Positions 18,105 to 26,290 of a stretch of DNA of 64,000 bases are shown here, piece by piece. The stretch lies in the NCBI GenBank assembly GCA_051861205.1, contig JBHYDC010000013.1, forward strand, positions 1-64,000, in the 5' to 3' direction. The translations under genes and the position numbers were made by a program. The notes beneath the pieces are model-generated. The model was given only the letters and a program-made list of their open reading frames with translations. It was not told the origin of the DNA and did not search any database. Every line of letters begins with the position of its first letter. The stretch's first letter is position 1. The DNA comes from JBHYDC01 sp051861205. Lineage in GTDB: Bacteria; Pseudomonadota; Alphaproteobacteria; Rhizobiales; Pleomorphomonadaceae.

Positions 18105-18737
18105 TCACCGCCCCGGCCACCCGCGGATCGCCGCCTCGGCAACCCCCCTCAACTTCTCCTCCCCCGCACCATCCCCCGCCTGAACCGACATTCCCTGGAA
18201 CACCGACGCGTAGAAATCGGCCAGCGCATCCACATCCGTCCCCACCGCCAATTCCCCGGCCTCAGCGCCCATCCGAATCCGCGCGGCAATCGCGTCCCGC
18301 GACGCCGTACGCATTCCGGCGAGACGCTGCCGAGCCGTCTCCGATAGCCCGGAGCAGGTCGTCGCGGCCCGCACCACCATGCATCCGGCCGGATGCGCGC
18401 CCTCCGCCAGTTCGCGCGCCGCATTTCGCAACAAGCGCTCAATCGCGGCTCGCGCCGTCCCCGGCTCGCCCAGCGCCTGCACCGCAAGCGAACCGTAATG
18501 GGCGACATACCGCCCGACCGCCTCCAGAAATAGCGCTTCCTTGTCGCCAAAAGCCGCGTAAAGGCTCGGCGGCGTCACGCCCATCGCTTCCGTGAGTTCC
18601 CCCACCGAAGTCGCGTCGAAGCCCTTGCCCCAGAACAGCATCATCGCCGCGTCCAGCGCCGTGTCCCGGTCGAACGACCGGGGCCGCCCACGCCCGCGTC
18701 CTTTGATCTGCTCCTGAGCCTCTGCCATCTTTTCCAT
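18105..18737 (-). CDS. TetR family transcriptional regulator
   Basis: A 210-residue repressor-type protein. The N-terminal helix-turn-helix covers about 18-65 (RGRPRSFDRDTALDAAM, then TSVGELTEAMGVTPPSLYAAFGDKEALF). The C-terminal ligand domain is variable, of the TetR_C type that often senses small organic compounds. ATG 18737 is preferred; GTG 18746 is in frame but would overlap a candidate operator. It is transcribed away from the SDR gene 97 bp off, which it probably represses. The ligand is unknown. Confidence 0.85.
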   Translation of the reverse strand: MEKMAEAQEQIKGRGRGRPRSFDRDTALDAAMMLFWGKGFDATSVGELTEAMGVTPPSLYAAFGDKEALFLEAVGRYVAHYGSLAVQALGEPGTARAAIERLLRNAARELAEGAHPAGCMVVRAATTCSGLSETARQRLAGMRTASRDAIAARIRMGAEAGELAVGTDVDALADFYASVFQGMSVQAGDGAGEEKLRGVAEAAIRGWPGR

Positions 18738-18739
18738 AG

Positions 18740-18806
18740 CGATCACTAATATAATCCTTGACGCCGCCGCGCAAGCCTGATCCTTTACGGATATTCATAG
18801 TGATCG
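18740..18806. promoter_or_regulatory. Candidate TetR operator half-sites between tetR and SDR genes
   Basis: A perfect 9-bp inverted pair, CGATCACTA at 18740-18748 and TAGTGATCG at 18798-18806, brackets the divergent promoter region. With partly matching flanks the motif reads AT-CGATCACTA. One copy lies 2 bp upstream of the regulator's ATG and the other about 30 bp before the SDR start, as expected for a regulator controlling both directions. Confidence 0.5.
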
Positions 18807-18834
18807 ATATGGAATAACCAAAAGGAATCAGGAC

Positions 18835-19575
18835 ATGCCGTCATTGCAAGGAAAAGCCGCTCTCGTCACCGGTGGAACACGCGGCATCGGCGCCGCTATC
18901 GTGCGCCGTCTCGCGCCTGAGGGCGCCAACGTCGCGTTCACCTATCACAGCTCCGCCGACAAGGCACACGCTCTGGTTGCAGAGTTGGAAGCCCTTGGCC
19001 GCAGTGCCGTCGCCATCCAGGCCGACGCCGCCGATGCCAAGGCCGTCATCGCCGCCGTCGACACGGCTGCAGACCGCCTCGGCCGGCTCGATATCCTCGT
19101 GAACAACGCCGGCGTCGCCGTCTTCGCCCCCGTCGGCGACTTCGACCTTGCCGAGTTCGATCGTACGATGGCGGTCAACGTCCGCGCGGTGTTTGCCGCC
19201 GCGCATGCCGCCTCCCGACGCCTCTCGAACGGTGGCCGCATCATCACCATCGGCAGCGTGAACGCCGACAGCATGCCCTTCCAAGGCGGCAGCGTCTATA
19301 CCGCCAGCAAGGCTGCCGTCGCCGGCATGACGCGCGGTCTTGCCCGTGATTTCGCGCCCCGCGACATCACCGTGAACGTCATCGCCCCCGGCCCGATCGA
19401 CACCGACATGAATCCCGCCAACGGCCCGGTCGCCGCCATGTTGGTCCCCATGCTCGCCATCCCGCGTTACGGCGAAGGCAAGGACATCGCCGGCATGACC
19501 GCCTTCCTTGCGGGCCCGGACGCCAGCTACATCACCGGCGCCAGCTTCACGGTTGACGGCGGCTTCCTCGCCTAA
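18835..19575 (+). CDS. SDR family oxidoreductase (3-oxoacyl-ACP reductase-like)
   Basis: A 246-residue classical short-chain dehydrogenase. It has the NAD(P)-binding TGGTRGIG (about 12-19), LVNNAG, a Ser in ITIGSVNAD, and the catalytic YTASK followed by GMTRGLARDFAPRDITVNVIAPGPIDTDM. The C-terminus ITGASFTVDGGFLA is typical. Members near TetR regulators usually act on small aldehydes, ketones or quinones, not in fatty-acid synthesis. Substrate unknown. Regulated, most likely, by the divergent TetR protein. Confidence 0.85.
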   Translation: MPSLQGKAALVTGGTRGIGAAIVRRLAPEGANVAFTYHSSADKAHALVAELEALGRSAVAIQADAADAKAVIAAVDTAADRLGRLDILVNNAGVAVFAPVGDFDLAEFDRTMAVNVRAVFAAAHAASRRLSNGGRIITIGSVNADSMPFQGGSVYTASKAAVAGMTRGLARDFAPRDITVNVIAPGPIDTDMNPANGPVAAMLVPMLAIPRYGEGKDIAGMTAFLAGPDASYITGASFTVDGGFLA

Positions 19576-19594
19576 CCGCCACCGCCCAAACCTC

Positions 19595-19620
19595 CGCGGG
19601 TTCCAAGCCAAGAGCCCGCG
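19595..19620 (+). terminator. GC hairpin after the SDR gene
   Basis: CGCGGG (19595-19600) pairs with CCCGCG (19615-19620) across a 14-nt loop, 20 bp after the SDR stop codon. There is no T run, so termination strength is doubtful. The rest of the 224-bp gap up to 19799 shows nothing else recognisable. Confidence 0.35.
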
Positions 19621-19799
19621 CGGAAAGTCTCAGCCCCGGCGCGCGGGGTGTTGAATGGCCTATGCCTAGGATTGCGATCTTGGGACCATGCAGGCGATCG
19701 ATCACGGACTGTTGGTCGCAAAGCCCGTGGCGATGACCGAGGCTACCCGCAGTTCGGGCTTCACGGTAGCCCTCGCCTCAAGCCATCCCCACCCAGGCT

Positions 19800-20750
19800 T
19801 CAGCCCGTCCCCACCACCTTCGCCTCAAGCATACACCCGCTTGCATCCGCCATCGTATCCAGCAACCACGCCACGCCCCTGTCCGGCACCGGCCCTGGCG
19901 CCGCAAGTATCACCACGTTGATCGGATCCATCGCCAGCGGCAGTTCATACACCGCCAGTCCGAAGCGCTCGGCATGGTCCGCGGCCAAGCCCGCCGGCAC
20001 CGTCACGATCAGATCGGTTTCGGCCACCGTGGCGAAGGTCGCCAGAAACTGCGGCATCGCCGCCACCACCCGCCGCTTCAGCCCCATCGGCTCCAGCGCC
20101 CGGTCCACAGCACCCACGAAATCGCCCGCTGCCGACACGATGAGATGATCGAGCGCTAGAAACGTCTCCAAATCCAGCGCCGCCCCGATCTTCGGGTGCC
20201 CGCGCCGCGCCACCGTCACGAACCGGTCGCGAAGCATCGGCCGTTGTACGAACCCCGCCGGCGGATCGCCGAACACGCCCACCGCGCAGTCGATCTCACG
20301 GTCGGCCAGCTTGCGGATGGACTCCGCGCGTCCGCAGCTCACGAACGAGATTTGCACCCCCGGAGCCCGCGTGACCACCCGCTGCACCGCGCTCGTCGCC
20401 ACCAGCGCGATCGTGTAATCCAGTGCGGCGATCCGGAACACGCGCTCCAGCCGGCGCGGATCGAACGCCGTGCCCGCATCCAGCGCCTCGCGAAACCGGT
20501 CCAGCGCTGCCGCCATCGGTTGGGCCAGCGCAAGCGCCCGCTCCGTCGGCTCCACCCCGTCCGGCCGCCGCTGAAACAGCGGGTCACCGAAGATATCCCG
20601 AAGCCGCCCCACCGCGTGGCTCACCGCCGAAGGCGTCAACCCCAGCCTGTCCGCCACCGTCGTCAGCTTGCGGGTGCGCATGGCCTCCACGAACACCAAC
20701 AGCAAGGTGCCGTCGAGCCTTCTGATATGAACATCGCTTGATTCAGTCAT
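19800..20750 (-). CDS. LysR family transcriptional regulator
   Basis: A 316-residue LysR protein. The winged helix-turn-helix is about 13-70 (LLVFVEAMRTRKLTTVADRLGLTPSAVSHAVGRLRDIFGDPLFQRRPDGVEPT), followed by a periplasmic-binding-like effector domain. The DPLFQRRPDGVEPTERA region is typical of the NodD/PcpR-like subgroup. It is divergent from an NmrA-like oxidoreductase gene, with a dyad in between that fits a LysR site. The inducer is not known. Confidence 0.87.
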   Translation of the reverse strand: MTESSDVHIRRLDGTLLLVFVEAMRTRKLTTVADRLGLTPSAVSHAVGRLRDIFGDPLFQRRPDGVEPTERALALAQPMAAALDRFREALDAGTAFDPRRLERVFRIAALDYTIALVATSAVQRVVTRAPGVQISFVSCGRAESIRKLADREIDCAVGVFGDPPAGFVQRPMLRDRFVTVARRGHPKIGAALDLETFLALDHLIVSAAGDFVGAVDRALEPMGLKRRVVAAMPQFLATFATVAETDLIVTVPAGLAADHAERFGLAVYELPLAMDPINVVILAAPGPVPDRGVAWLLDTMADASGCMLEAKVVGTG

Positions 20751-20751
20751 G

Positions 20752-20769
20752 ATGCTAATTCAATAGCAT
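20752..20769. promoter_or_regulatory. LysR-type operator candidate
   Basis: A perfect dyad ATGCTA-N6-TAGCAT contains the T-N11-A pattern of LysR-type recognition sites. It begins 2 bp upstream of the lysR start codon and is about 72 bp before the divergent oxidoreductase gene. This is the usual place for autoregulation and target activation. Confidence 0.55.
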
Positions 20770-20841
20770 TCATATCACTAGGGCACTAGATCCAACTCAC
20801 GGAACGCGGCCAACCTCCGCACCGATCCAAGGAGACCACCA

Positions 20842-21675
20842 ATGACCATTCTCGTTGCCAATGCGAACGGCAAAGTCGGCGAAGCCCTCGTGAAGGCCCT
20901 CATCGCCGGCGGGCACAAGATCCGCGTCGGCGCCCGCAACATCGCCAAAGCCAAGGCCGCCAACCCCGGCGTCGAGGTCGTCCATTTCGACTATGAAGAC
21001 ATCGCCGGCAGCGCCGCCGCGCTAGACGGCATCACCACCGTCTTTTCCGCCGCCGTACCCTGGACCCTCCCCCATTCAGAAGTCTCGCTCGTCGAACTCG
21101 CCAAGTCCAAGGGCGTCAAGCGCTTCGTCAAGCTCTCCTACCTCGGCGCCGAACTGAACGAGACGGCCGGGCACCGCATCGCCGAAGTCGCCATTGAAAA
21201 TAGCGGCCTGGAATGGACCCACATCCGCCCCACCTTCTTCGATCAGAACTACCTCACCCTCCAGCGTGACGCGGTCATCGCCGGCACCCTCTATGAGGCC
21301 GCCGCCGACGGTGCATCCTCCTTCATCGATACCCGCGACATCGCCGCCGTCACCGTCAAGGCCCTCACCGAGAACGGCCATCACGGCAAGGCGTTCGGCC
21401 TCACCGGCCCGGAGGCTTTGACCCGCCATCAGATCGCCGCCAAACTCTCCGCCGCCATCGGCAAGCCCGTCACCTATGTCCCGGTGGACGATGCCGCCCT
21501 CCGCACCGCGATGGCCGGCGCCCCGCCCGCCCTCACCGAACTGATGAGCGGTCTCTACGCAGCGGTTCGCGCCGGCTACACCGCCGCCACCACAGACACG
21601 GTCGAAGCCGTGCTCGGCCGCAAGCCGATCTCCTTCGATCAGTTCGCGAAGGACCACGTTGCCCTTTGGCGATAA
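20842..21675 (+). CDS. NmrA-like NAD(P)-binding oxidoreductase
   Basis: A 277-residue atypical SDR of the NmrA/NAD(P)H:quinone oxidoreductase-like group (QorB type). The N-terminal VANANGKVGEALVKALIAGGH is a degenerate glycine-rich NAD(P) loop; VKLSYLGAE and WTHIRPTFFDQN follow. The catalytic YxxxK of classical SDRs is not evident, which is normal for this group. The LysR gene upstream is divergent and probably regulates it. It may be a quinone reductase or redox sensor. Confidence 0.8.
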   Translation: MTILVANANGKVGEALVKALIAGGHKIRVGARNIAKAKAANPGVEVVHFDYEDIAGSAAALDGITTVFSAAVPWTLPHSEVSLVELAKSKGVKRFVKLSYLGAELNETAGHRIAEVAIENSGLEWTHIRPTFFDQNYLTLQRDAVIAGTLYEAAADGASSFIDTRDIAAVTVKALTENGHHGKAFGLTGPEALTRHQIAAKLSAAIGKPVTYVPVDDAALRTAMAGAPPALTELMSGLYAAVRAGYTAATTDTVEAVLGRKPISFDQFAKDHVALWR

Positions 21676-21692
21676 GCGCTCACCAAAATGTC

Positions 21693-21722
21693 ATGCCCGC
21701 ATCCTGACAGGGTGGCGGGCAT
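21693..21722 (+). terminator. Hairpin after the NmrA-like gene
   Basis: ATGCCCGC (21693-21700) pairs with GCGGGCAT (21715-21722) across a 14-nt loop, and the sequence then reads TGTTTA. It starts 17 bp after the preceding stop codon and overlaps the promoter proposed for the next gene. Confidence 0.55.
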
Positions 21723-21732
21723 TGTTTATACT
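21704..21732 (+). promoter_or_regulatory. Sigma70-type promoter for the coxL-like gene
   Basis: CTGACA (21704-21709) and TATACT (21727-21732) are separated by exactly 17 bp. Both hexamers are close to consensus, unusual in this GC-rich window. Initiation would be near 21739, giving a leader of about 57 nt before ATG 21796. Confidence 0.6.
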
Positions 21733-21746
21733 CGTGGCGAAATGAG

Positions 21747-21771
21747 GGGGTCGGCTCGTCCGGCCCCTTTT
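21747..21771 (+). terminator. Intrinsic-terminator-like hairpin in the leader of the coxL-like gene
   Basis: GGGGTCGG (21747-21754) pairs with CCGGCCCC (21760-21767; one G-T wobble) over a 5-nt loop and is followed by TTTTCTTA. It looks like a proper rho-independent terminator. It lies only about 25 bp before the next start codon and just downstream of the proposed promoter. It may be a second terminator of the preceding gene or an attenuator. Confidence 0.55.
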
Positions 21772-21795
21772 CTTATCCCCGTCCCAGGTGCGCGC

Positions 21796-24108
21796 ATGAA
21801 CGAACTCACCACCAAAAAATTCGGGATCGGCGCGCCTGTCCGCCGCCGTGAGGATGCAGCACTGATCACCGGTCGCGGACACTACACCGACGACTACACC
21901 CCATTCGGCACACTTCACGCCATCGTCGTCCGTTCCGCCATGGCGCACGCCCGTTTCACCGTCGGCGGGCTCGACGACGCGCGCGCCGCGCCGGGCGTCC
22001 ATCTCGTCTGGACGCACGACGATATCGCCGACTTTGGCGGCCTTCCCTGCGAAGCGCGGCCCCGCCAAGTGGATGGAACGCGCGTCGTTCCGCCCGCCCA
22101 TCCCGTGCTGGCGGATGGCATCGTCCGCCATGTCGGAGACCCCATCGCCTTCATCGTTGCGGGCACCGTGTCCGCCGCCCGCGATGCGGCAGAACGACTA
22201 CACCTCGACTACACCGAAACGCTCGGCGTGGTCGTCGACACCGCAGAAGCCTTATCCCCAAACGCACACCTCGTTTGGCCTGAAAAGGGCACAAATCTGG
22301 CGTTTGAAGTCGCTACCGGCAACAAACCGGCCACGGATTCCGCCTTTGAAAGCGCCGCCCGCGTCGTAAAGCTCACCGTGGTGAACAATCGCGTCGTCGC
22401 CAACTACATGGAACCGCGCGGCGCCGTCGGCGAATATGATCCGGAAACGCAGCGTTGGACCCTGACCGCCGGCACTCAAGGCGGTCATGCCATGCGAGAC
22501 CTCATCGCAAAAGAGATCCTCAAGGTCGATCCTAACCGTATTCGCGTCGTCACGCCCGATGTTGGTGGCGGTTTCGGCACCAAGAGCTTCGTCTATTCCG
22601 AATATCCGCTCGTTCTCAAAGCAGCGGAGATGCTTGGAAAACCAGTAAAGTGGATCGCCGATCGCTCCGATCACTTCCAAATCGACGCCCACGGCCGCGA
22701 CAACATAACTACGATTGAGCTAGCGCTCGACGAAAACGCTAAATTTATCGCCATTCGCGTCGACCTTATCGCCGCAATGGGGGCCTACCTCCATCAGTTC
22801 GGGCCCTATGTCCCGCATGGAGGTATCTCCATGACTCCGGGGCTCTATGACTTCAGCGCCATGTCGGTTCGTCTACGCGGCGTTTTCACCAATACTGTAC
22901 CAGTAGACGCCTATCGCGGCGCCGGACGCCCCGAAGCTGCCTTTGTACTGGAACGGGCTGTCGATCTTGCTGCCCGCGAGACCGGCCTCAGCCCCATCGA
23001 AATCCGCCGCCGCAACTTCATCCAGCCCGAGCAATTCCCCTTCAAGACGCTGACCGGGCGCCTCTACGACACCGGCAACTTCGAACGCCATCTCGTCCGC
23101 GCCGCCGAACTTGCTGATTTCACAGGCTTTCCGTCCCGCCATTCCGCTTCTGCCGAACGCGGACTATGGCGCGGCATCGGCATCGCCAGTTATGTCGAAG
23201 CCTGCGCTTTTCCCGGCCACGAGGAAGCCAATCTCGTCCTCAACAAAGACGGTACTGCGTCCCTCTTCATCGGCACGCAGTCAAATGGTCAGGGTCACGC
23301 CACCGCATATGGTCAGTTCATTGCCGCCCATCTGGGTCTAAACCTTGAAAATATCGAAACAATTCAAGGCGATACCGACCGCGTTCGAACCGGCTTCGGC
23401 ACCAGTGGCTCCCGCTCCATTCCACTCGGCGCCGCCTCCGTGGAAATAGCCTCAAAGGTTCTAGCCGAGCAAATCAAGATGCTCGCCGCCGATCGTCTTG
23501 AAGCTTCCACCGGCGACATTGAATTGATCGATGGTTCTGCCCGCATTGTCGGCACCGACACCTCGATCAAGCTCGCCGATCTTGCATCCGGAGCCTCCGA
23601 CCCTGAAAAACTCAAGGCATCCGGAAAATTCGTACAAACCGAATGCACCTATCCCAACGGGACACACATCTGCGAAGTTGAGATCGACCCTGATACAGGC
23701 GTCACCCAGGTTGTTGGCTACTGGATCGTCGACGATTTCGGCGTTACCGTGAACCCGATGCTTCTCGCCGGTCAAATTCACGGCGGCGTTGTTCAAGCGA
23801 TAGGCCAAGCGCTCTTCGAACACACGGTTTACGACGAAAGCGGCCAGCTCTTGACTGCGTCGTTCCTCGACTACTGCATGCCACGCGCCGACAATGCGCC
23901 AAACATGCAGTTCGAAACCTCCAACATACCGTCCACCACCAACATGCTCGGCATCAAAGGCGCGGGCGAAGCGGGCACGGTCGGCGCAACACCCGCCGTC
24001 ATGAACGCCGTTGTGGACGCGCTTGACCGCGCGGTTGGTATCCGTCACATCGATATGCCGGCAACACCCGCAAGACTTTGGTCCGCGATCGCAAATATCC
24101 GCTCATGA
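21796..24108 (+). CDS. Xanthine dehydrogenase family molybdopterin-binding subunit (CoxL form II type)
   Basis: A 770-residue large subunit of a molybdenum hydroxylase. The aldehyde oxidase/xanthine dehydrogenase a/b hammerhead domain is about 20-130, followed by the two molybdopterin-binding domains. The active-site loop reads AYRGAGR (about 372-378), the form II motif, so it is not the true CO dehydrogenase, which carries AYRCSFR. The catalytic Glu is E725 in KGAGEAGTVG. The FAD (CoxM) and 2Fe-2S (CoxS) subunit genes normally beside it are absent. ATG 21796 gives the family-typical N-terminus. From about 22.2 kb on, the gene uses more AT-ending codons than its neighbours, hinting at separate acquisition. 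Confidence 0.87.
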   Translation: MNELTTKKFGIGAPVRRREDAALITGRGHYTDDYTPFGTLHAIVVRSAMAHARFTVGGLDDARAAPGVHLVWTHDDIADFGGLPCEARPRQVDGTRVVPPAHPVLADGIVRHVGDPIAFIVAGTVSAARDAAERLHLDYTETLGVVVDTAEALSPNAHLVWPEKGTNLAFEVATGNKPATDSAFESAARVVKLTVVNNRVVANYMEPRGAVGEYDPETQRWTLTAGTQGGHAMRDLIAKEILKVDPNRIRVVTPDVGGGFGTKSFVYSEYPLVLKAAEMLGKPVKWIADRSDHFQIDAHGRDNITTIELALDENAKFIAIRVDLIAAMGAYLHQFGPYVPHGGISMTPGLYDFSAMSVRLRGVFTNTVPVDAYRGAGRPEAAFVLERAVDLAARETGLSPIEIRRRNFIQPEQFPFKTLTGRLYDTGNFERHLVRAAELADFTGFPSRHSASAERGLWRGIGIASYVEACAFPGHEEANLVLNKDGTASLFIGTQSNGQGHATAYGQFIAAHLGLNLENIETIQGDTDRVRTGFGTSGSRSIPLGAASVEIASKVLAEQIKMLAADRLEASTGDIELIDGSARIVGTDTSIKLADLASGASDPEKLKASGKFVQTECTYPNGTHICEVEIDPDTGVTQVVGYWIVDDFGVTVNPMLLAGQIHGGVVQAIGQALFEHTVYDESGQLLTASFLDYCMPRADNAPNMQFETSNIPSTTNMLGIKGAGEAGTVGATPAVMNAVVDALDRAVGIRHIDMPATPARLWSAIANIRS

Positions 24109-24127
24109 GTGGTACTTAAAGAGAACC

Positions 24128-24170
24128 GCGTCGGCACAAATTCGGCTATAATTCTCGCCGGTGCCGACGC
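24128..24170. terminator. 10-bp inverted repeat between convergent coxL-like and thiD genes
   Basis: GCGTCGGCAC (24128-24137) and GTGCCGACGC (24161-24170) form a perfect 10-bp stem over a 23-nt loop, between two converging stop codons. It may serve as a bidirectional terminator, although neither side has a T run. Confidence 0.5.
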
Positions 24171-24181
24171 CTATTTACGGA

Positions 24182-24985
24182 TTAACGCGCCCAAACCTTG
24201 TGGAAGTGGTGCACGGGTCCATGTCCACGCCCCACATGAAGCGTATCGGCCGCCACGATAGCCGCCGTTACGTAAGCCTTAGCCTCCGCCACCGCATCCG
24301 CCAAGTCAAGCCCGCGCGCCAATCCAGCCGCAATGGCCGACGATAAAGTGCAACCCGTGCCATGCGTATTGCGTGTTTGGTGCCTTGGCGCCGTCAGCCA
24401 GAGCGGCCCCTTGGCGTCGATCAACAGATCGGCGCTCTCCGGTCCCTTGCCATGGCCGCCCTTGAGCAGCACCGCCCGCGAGCCCAACGCCAGCAGCGCC
24501 TCCCCTGCCGCCGTCATGGACGCACGACCCTCCGCAACGTCGCGCCCCAGTAACCGTGAAGCTTCAGGAAGATTAGGTGTGATGATCAGCGCCAACGGAA
24601 TCAAACGCTCCCGCAAAGTCGCCACCGCCTCATCTCGCAGCAACGCATCCCCGCTGGTCGCAACCATCACAGGATCGAGCACGATCTGGCTCTGTTTCCA
24701 AGCCTTCAAACCCTCCGCGACAGCGTCTATCACCGCCGGGTTGGCGAGCATCCCAATCTTCACCGCATTGACGGATAGATCAGAAAACACCGAGTCTATC
24801 TGTGCGCGCACAAAGTCTGGCGGCACTTCATGGATTGCGGTCACGCCTAAGGTATTCTGTGCTGTCAAAGCCGTCACGACACTGGCGCCGTAAACGCTGA
24901 GCGCGGAAAACGTCTTCAAATCTGCTTGAATCCCTGCCCCCCCGCCCGAATCCGATCCGGCTATCGTTACGGCGATTGCGGTCAT
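24182..24985 (-). CDS. thiD: Bifunctional hydroxymethylpyrimidine kinase/phosphomethylpyrimidine kinase
   Basis: A 267-residue ribokinase-fold kinase that phosphorylates HMP and HMP-P for thiamine synthesis and salvage. It shows TIAGSDSGGGAGIQADLKTF at the N-terminus, the QNT-GV segment, VLDPVMVATSGD, TPNLPEA and the anion-hole NTHGTGCTLSSAIAAGLARG with the catalytic Asp replaced in the usual HGTGC context. ATG 24985 has GAGGA 9 nt upstream. No other thiamine gene is close and no TPP riboswitch was recognised ahead of it, so it is probably a stand-alone salvage gene. Confidence 0.93.
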   Translation of the reverse strand: MTAIAVTIAGSDSGGGAGIQADLKTFSALSVYGASVVTALTAQNTLGVTAIHEVPPDFVRAQIDSVFSDLSVNAVKIGMLANPAVIDAVAEGLKAWKQSQIVLDPVMVATSGDALLRDEAVATLRERLIPLALIITPNLPEASRLLGRDVAEGRASMTAAGEALLALGSRAVLLKGGHGKGPESADLLIDAKGPLWLTAPRHQTRNTHGTGCTLSSAIAAGLARGLDLADAVAEAKAYVTAAIVAADTLHVGRGHGPVHHFHKVWAR

Positions 24986-25026
24986 GCTACAGTCCTCAAG
25001 CAACGAGCGTTAAAGGCGAGGTCGAT

Positions 25027-25263
25027 ATGAAGCCGTTCTTTGTTCTCATCAAGTGCCGCCTCGGTAAAGCTTACGATGTCGCTTCCGCCATAGCAGAAGC
25101 TGAAATCGCGTCAGAGATTTACTCCACAGCCGGCGACTATGATCTCCTAACCAAGTTCTACGTTGAACCGGACACCGATATCGGGCATTTCGTGAACGAG
25201 AAAGTTCATGGAATAGCCGATATCGTCGACACAAAAACCATCATCACTTTCAAAGCGTTCTGA
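25027..25263 (+). CDS. Stand-alone Lrp/AsnC ligand-binding (RAM) domain protein
   Basis: A 78-residue protein consisting only of the alpha/beta dimerisation and effector domain of Lrp/AsnC regulators. It opens MKPFFVLIKCRLGKAYDVA and has the typical GDYDLL segment, with no helix-turn-helix. Such DNA-binding-free proteins occur singly in many alphaproteobacteria and may bind an amino acid or pair with a full-length regulator. ATG 25027 is preceded by GCGAGG. It starts 41 bp from the divergent thiD start. Function unproven. Confidence 0.78.
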   Translation: MKPFFVLIKCRLGKAYDVASAIAEAEIASEIYSTAGDYDLLTKFYVEPDTDIGHFVNEKVHGIADIVDTKTIITFKAF

Positions 25264-25273
25264 ACACACGAAT

Positions 25274-26197
25274 CTAAACCGGCGTTCCCGCTTCCCGTTC
25301 AAAGGCCTTCTTTTCCAGAATACCTAGTTTGTGCTCGCGCCACATCACGAATACACCCGATCCGATCACGATCAACGATCCCAGCATGACCGTGCTTGTC
25401 GGCACATCGCCAAACACAGCATAGGCGAGAACCACGATCCAAATCATACTGGCATAGTCGAACGGCGCCGCCACCGAAGCTTCCGCATATCTATAGCCAG
25501 ACGTCATCAGCACCTGTCCGATCCCACCGCAAAGCCCCGCCGCGACCAGAATTCCAGCCTCGCCAAGCGTCGGCACCACCCAGCCGAAGGGTAGACTTAT
25601 CAAGGACATGGCCGCCGCGGAAATGGAGAAGTAAAACACGATCGCGCCGGTCGTTTCCGTCGCGGTCAAACCTCGAACCATCACCGTCGCAACCGCCGCG
25701 AACACGGCGGAAGCCAGCGCCAGCAGCGCGCCCAGCGCCCTCCCGTCCGCCGCGAACTGAACGCCCGAAACGTGATCCGAGAGCACGATGAGCACACCGG
25801 CAAAGCCCACGCCCACCGCCGTCCAGCGATAAGCCCGCACCCGCTCACCAAGTAAAAGCGCGGCAAAAATCACGCCGAACAAAGGTCCGGCATAGTTGAT
25901 CGCCGTTGCGTCCGCCAGCGGCAGCCAGACCAAGGACGCGAACCAGCAGAACATGGACATCGTGCCAAACACCGCCCGCTTCATATGCCCGAACGGCTTG
26001 TGGGTCACCAGCGCGCGCCCAAACTCCCCCTGTACCAGCAGCATCACCACGACGGGAATCGTGCCGATCGACGCGCGCGCGAATAGAACCTCGCCGGGCG
26101 GAACCTGGTCTGATACCAGCTTGATCAGCGTAACCATCACGGCGAAAGCCAGCGTCGAGGCTATCTTGAGCGCGATGCCCTTCAAAGTTGGAGACAA
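25274..26197 (-). CDS. DMT superfamily transporter (two EamA domains)
   Basis: A 307-residue membrane protein with ten predicted helices arranged as two EamA repeats (about 8-140 and 155-290). YAGPLFGVIFAALLLGER ends the first repeat, as in the family. It is related to RhaT/YdcZ-type exporters of amino acids or metabolites; substrate unknown. TTG at 26197 is the best in-frame start. It is convergent with the small RAM-domain gene (10 bp between stops). Confidence 0.8.
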   Translation of the reverse strand: MSPTLKGIALKIASTLAFAVMVTLIKLVSDQVPPGEVLFARASIGTIPVVVMLLVQGEFGRALVTHKPFGHMKRAVFGTMSMFCWFASLVWLPLADATAINYAGPLFGVIFAALLLGERVRAYRWTAVGVGFAGVLIVLSDHVSGVQFAADGRALGALLALASAVFAAVATVMVRGLTATETTGAIVFYFSISAAAMSLISLPFGWVVPTLGEAGILVAAGLCGGIGQVLMTSGYRYAEASVAAPFDYASMIWIVVLAYAVFGDVPTSTVMLGSLIVIGSGVFVMWREHKLGILEKKAFEREAGTPV

Positions 26198-26290
26198 ACA
26201 GGCAAACTCCCGGCCATAAACTGCGATTGATCAAGCGGGTAAACTTGACCAGTCCGCTATCCGCTGGCAGAACCGGGATATAAGTCCACC

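Noticed and set aside
21796..24108. True aerobic CO dehydrogenase large subunit
   Set aside because: The active-site loop is AYRGAGR (form II), not AYRCSFR, and the coxM and coxS genes are absent.
24109..25026. TPP riboswitch near thiD
   Set aside because: Only 41 bp separate the thiD start from the divergent gene, too little for a thi-box, and no conserved thi-box core was seen.
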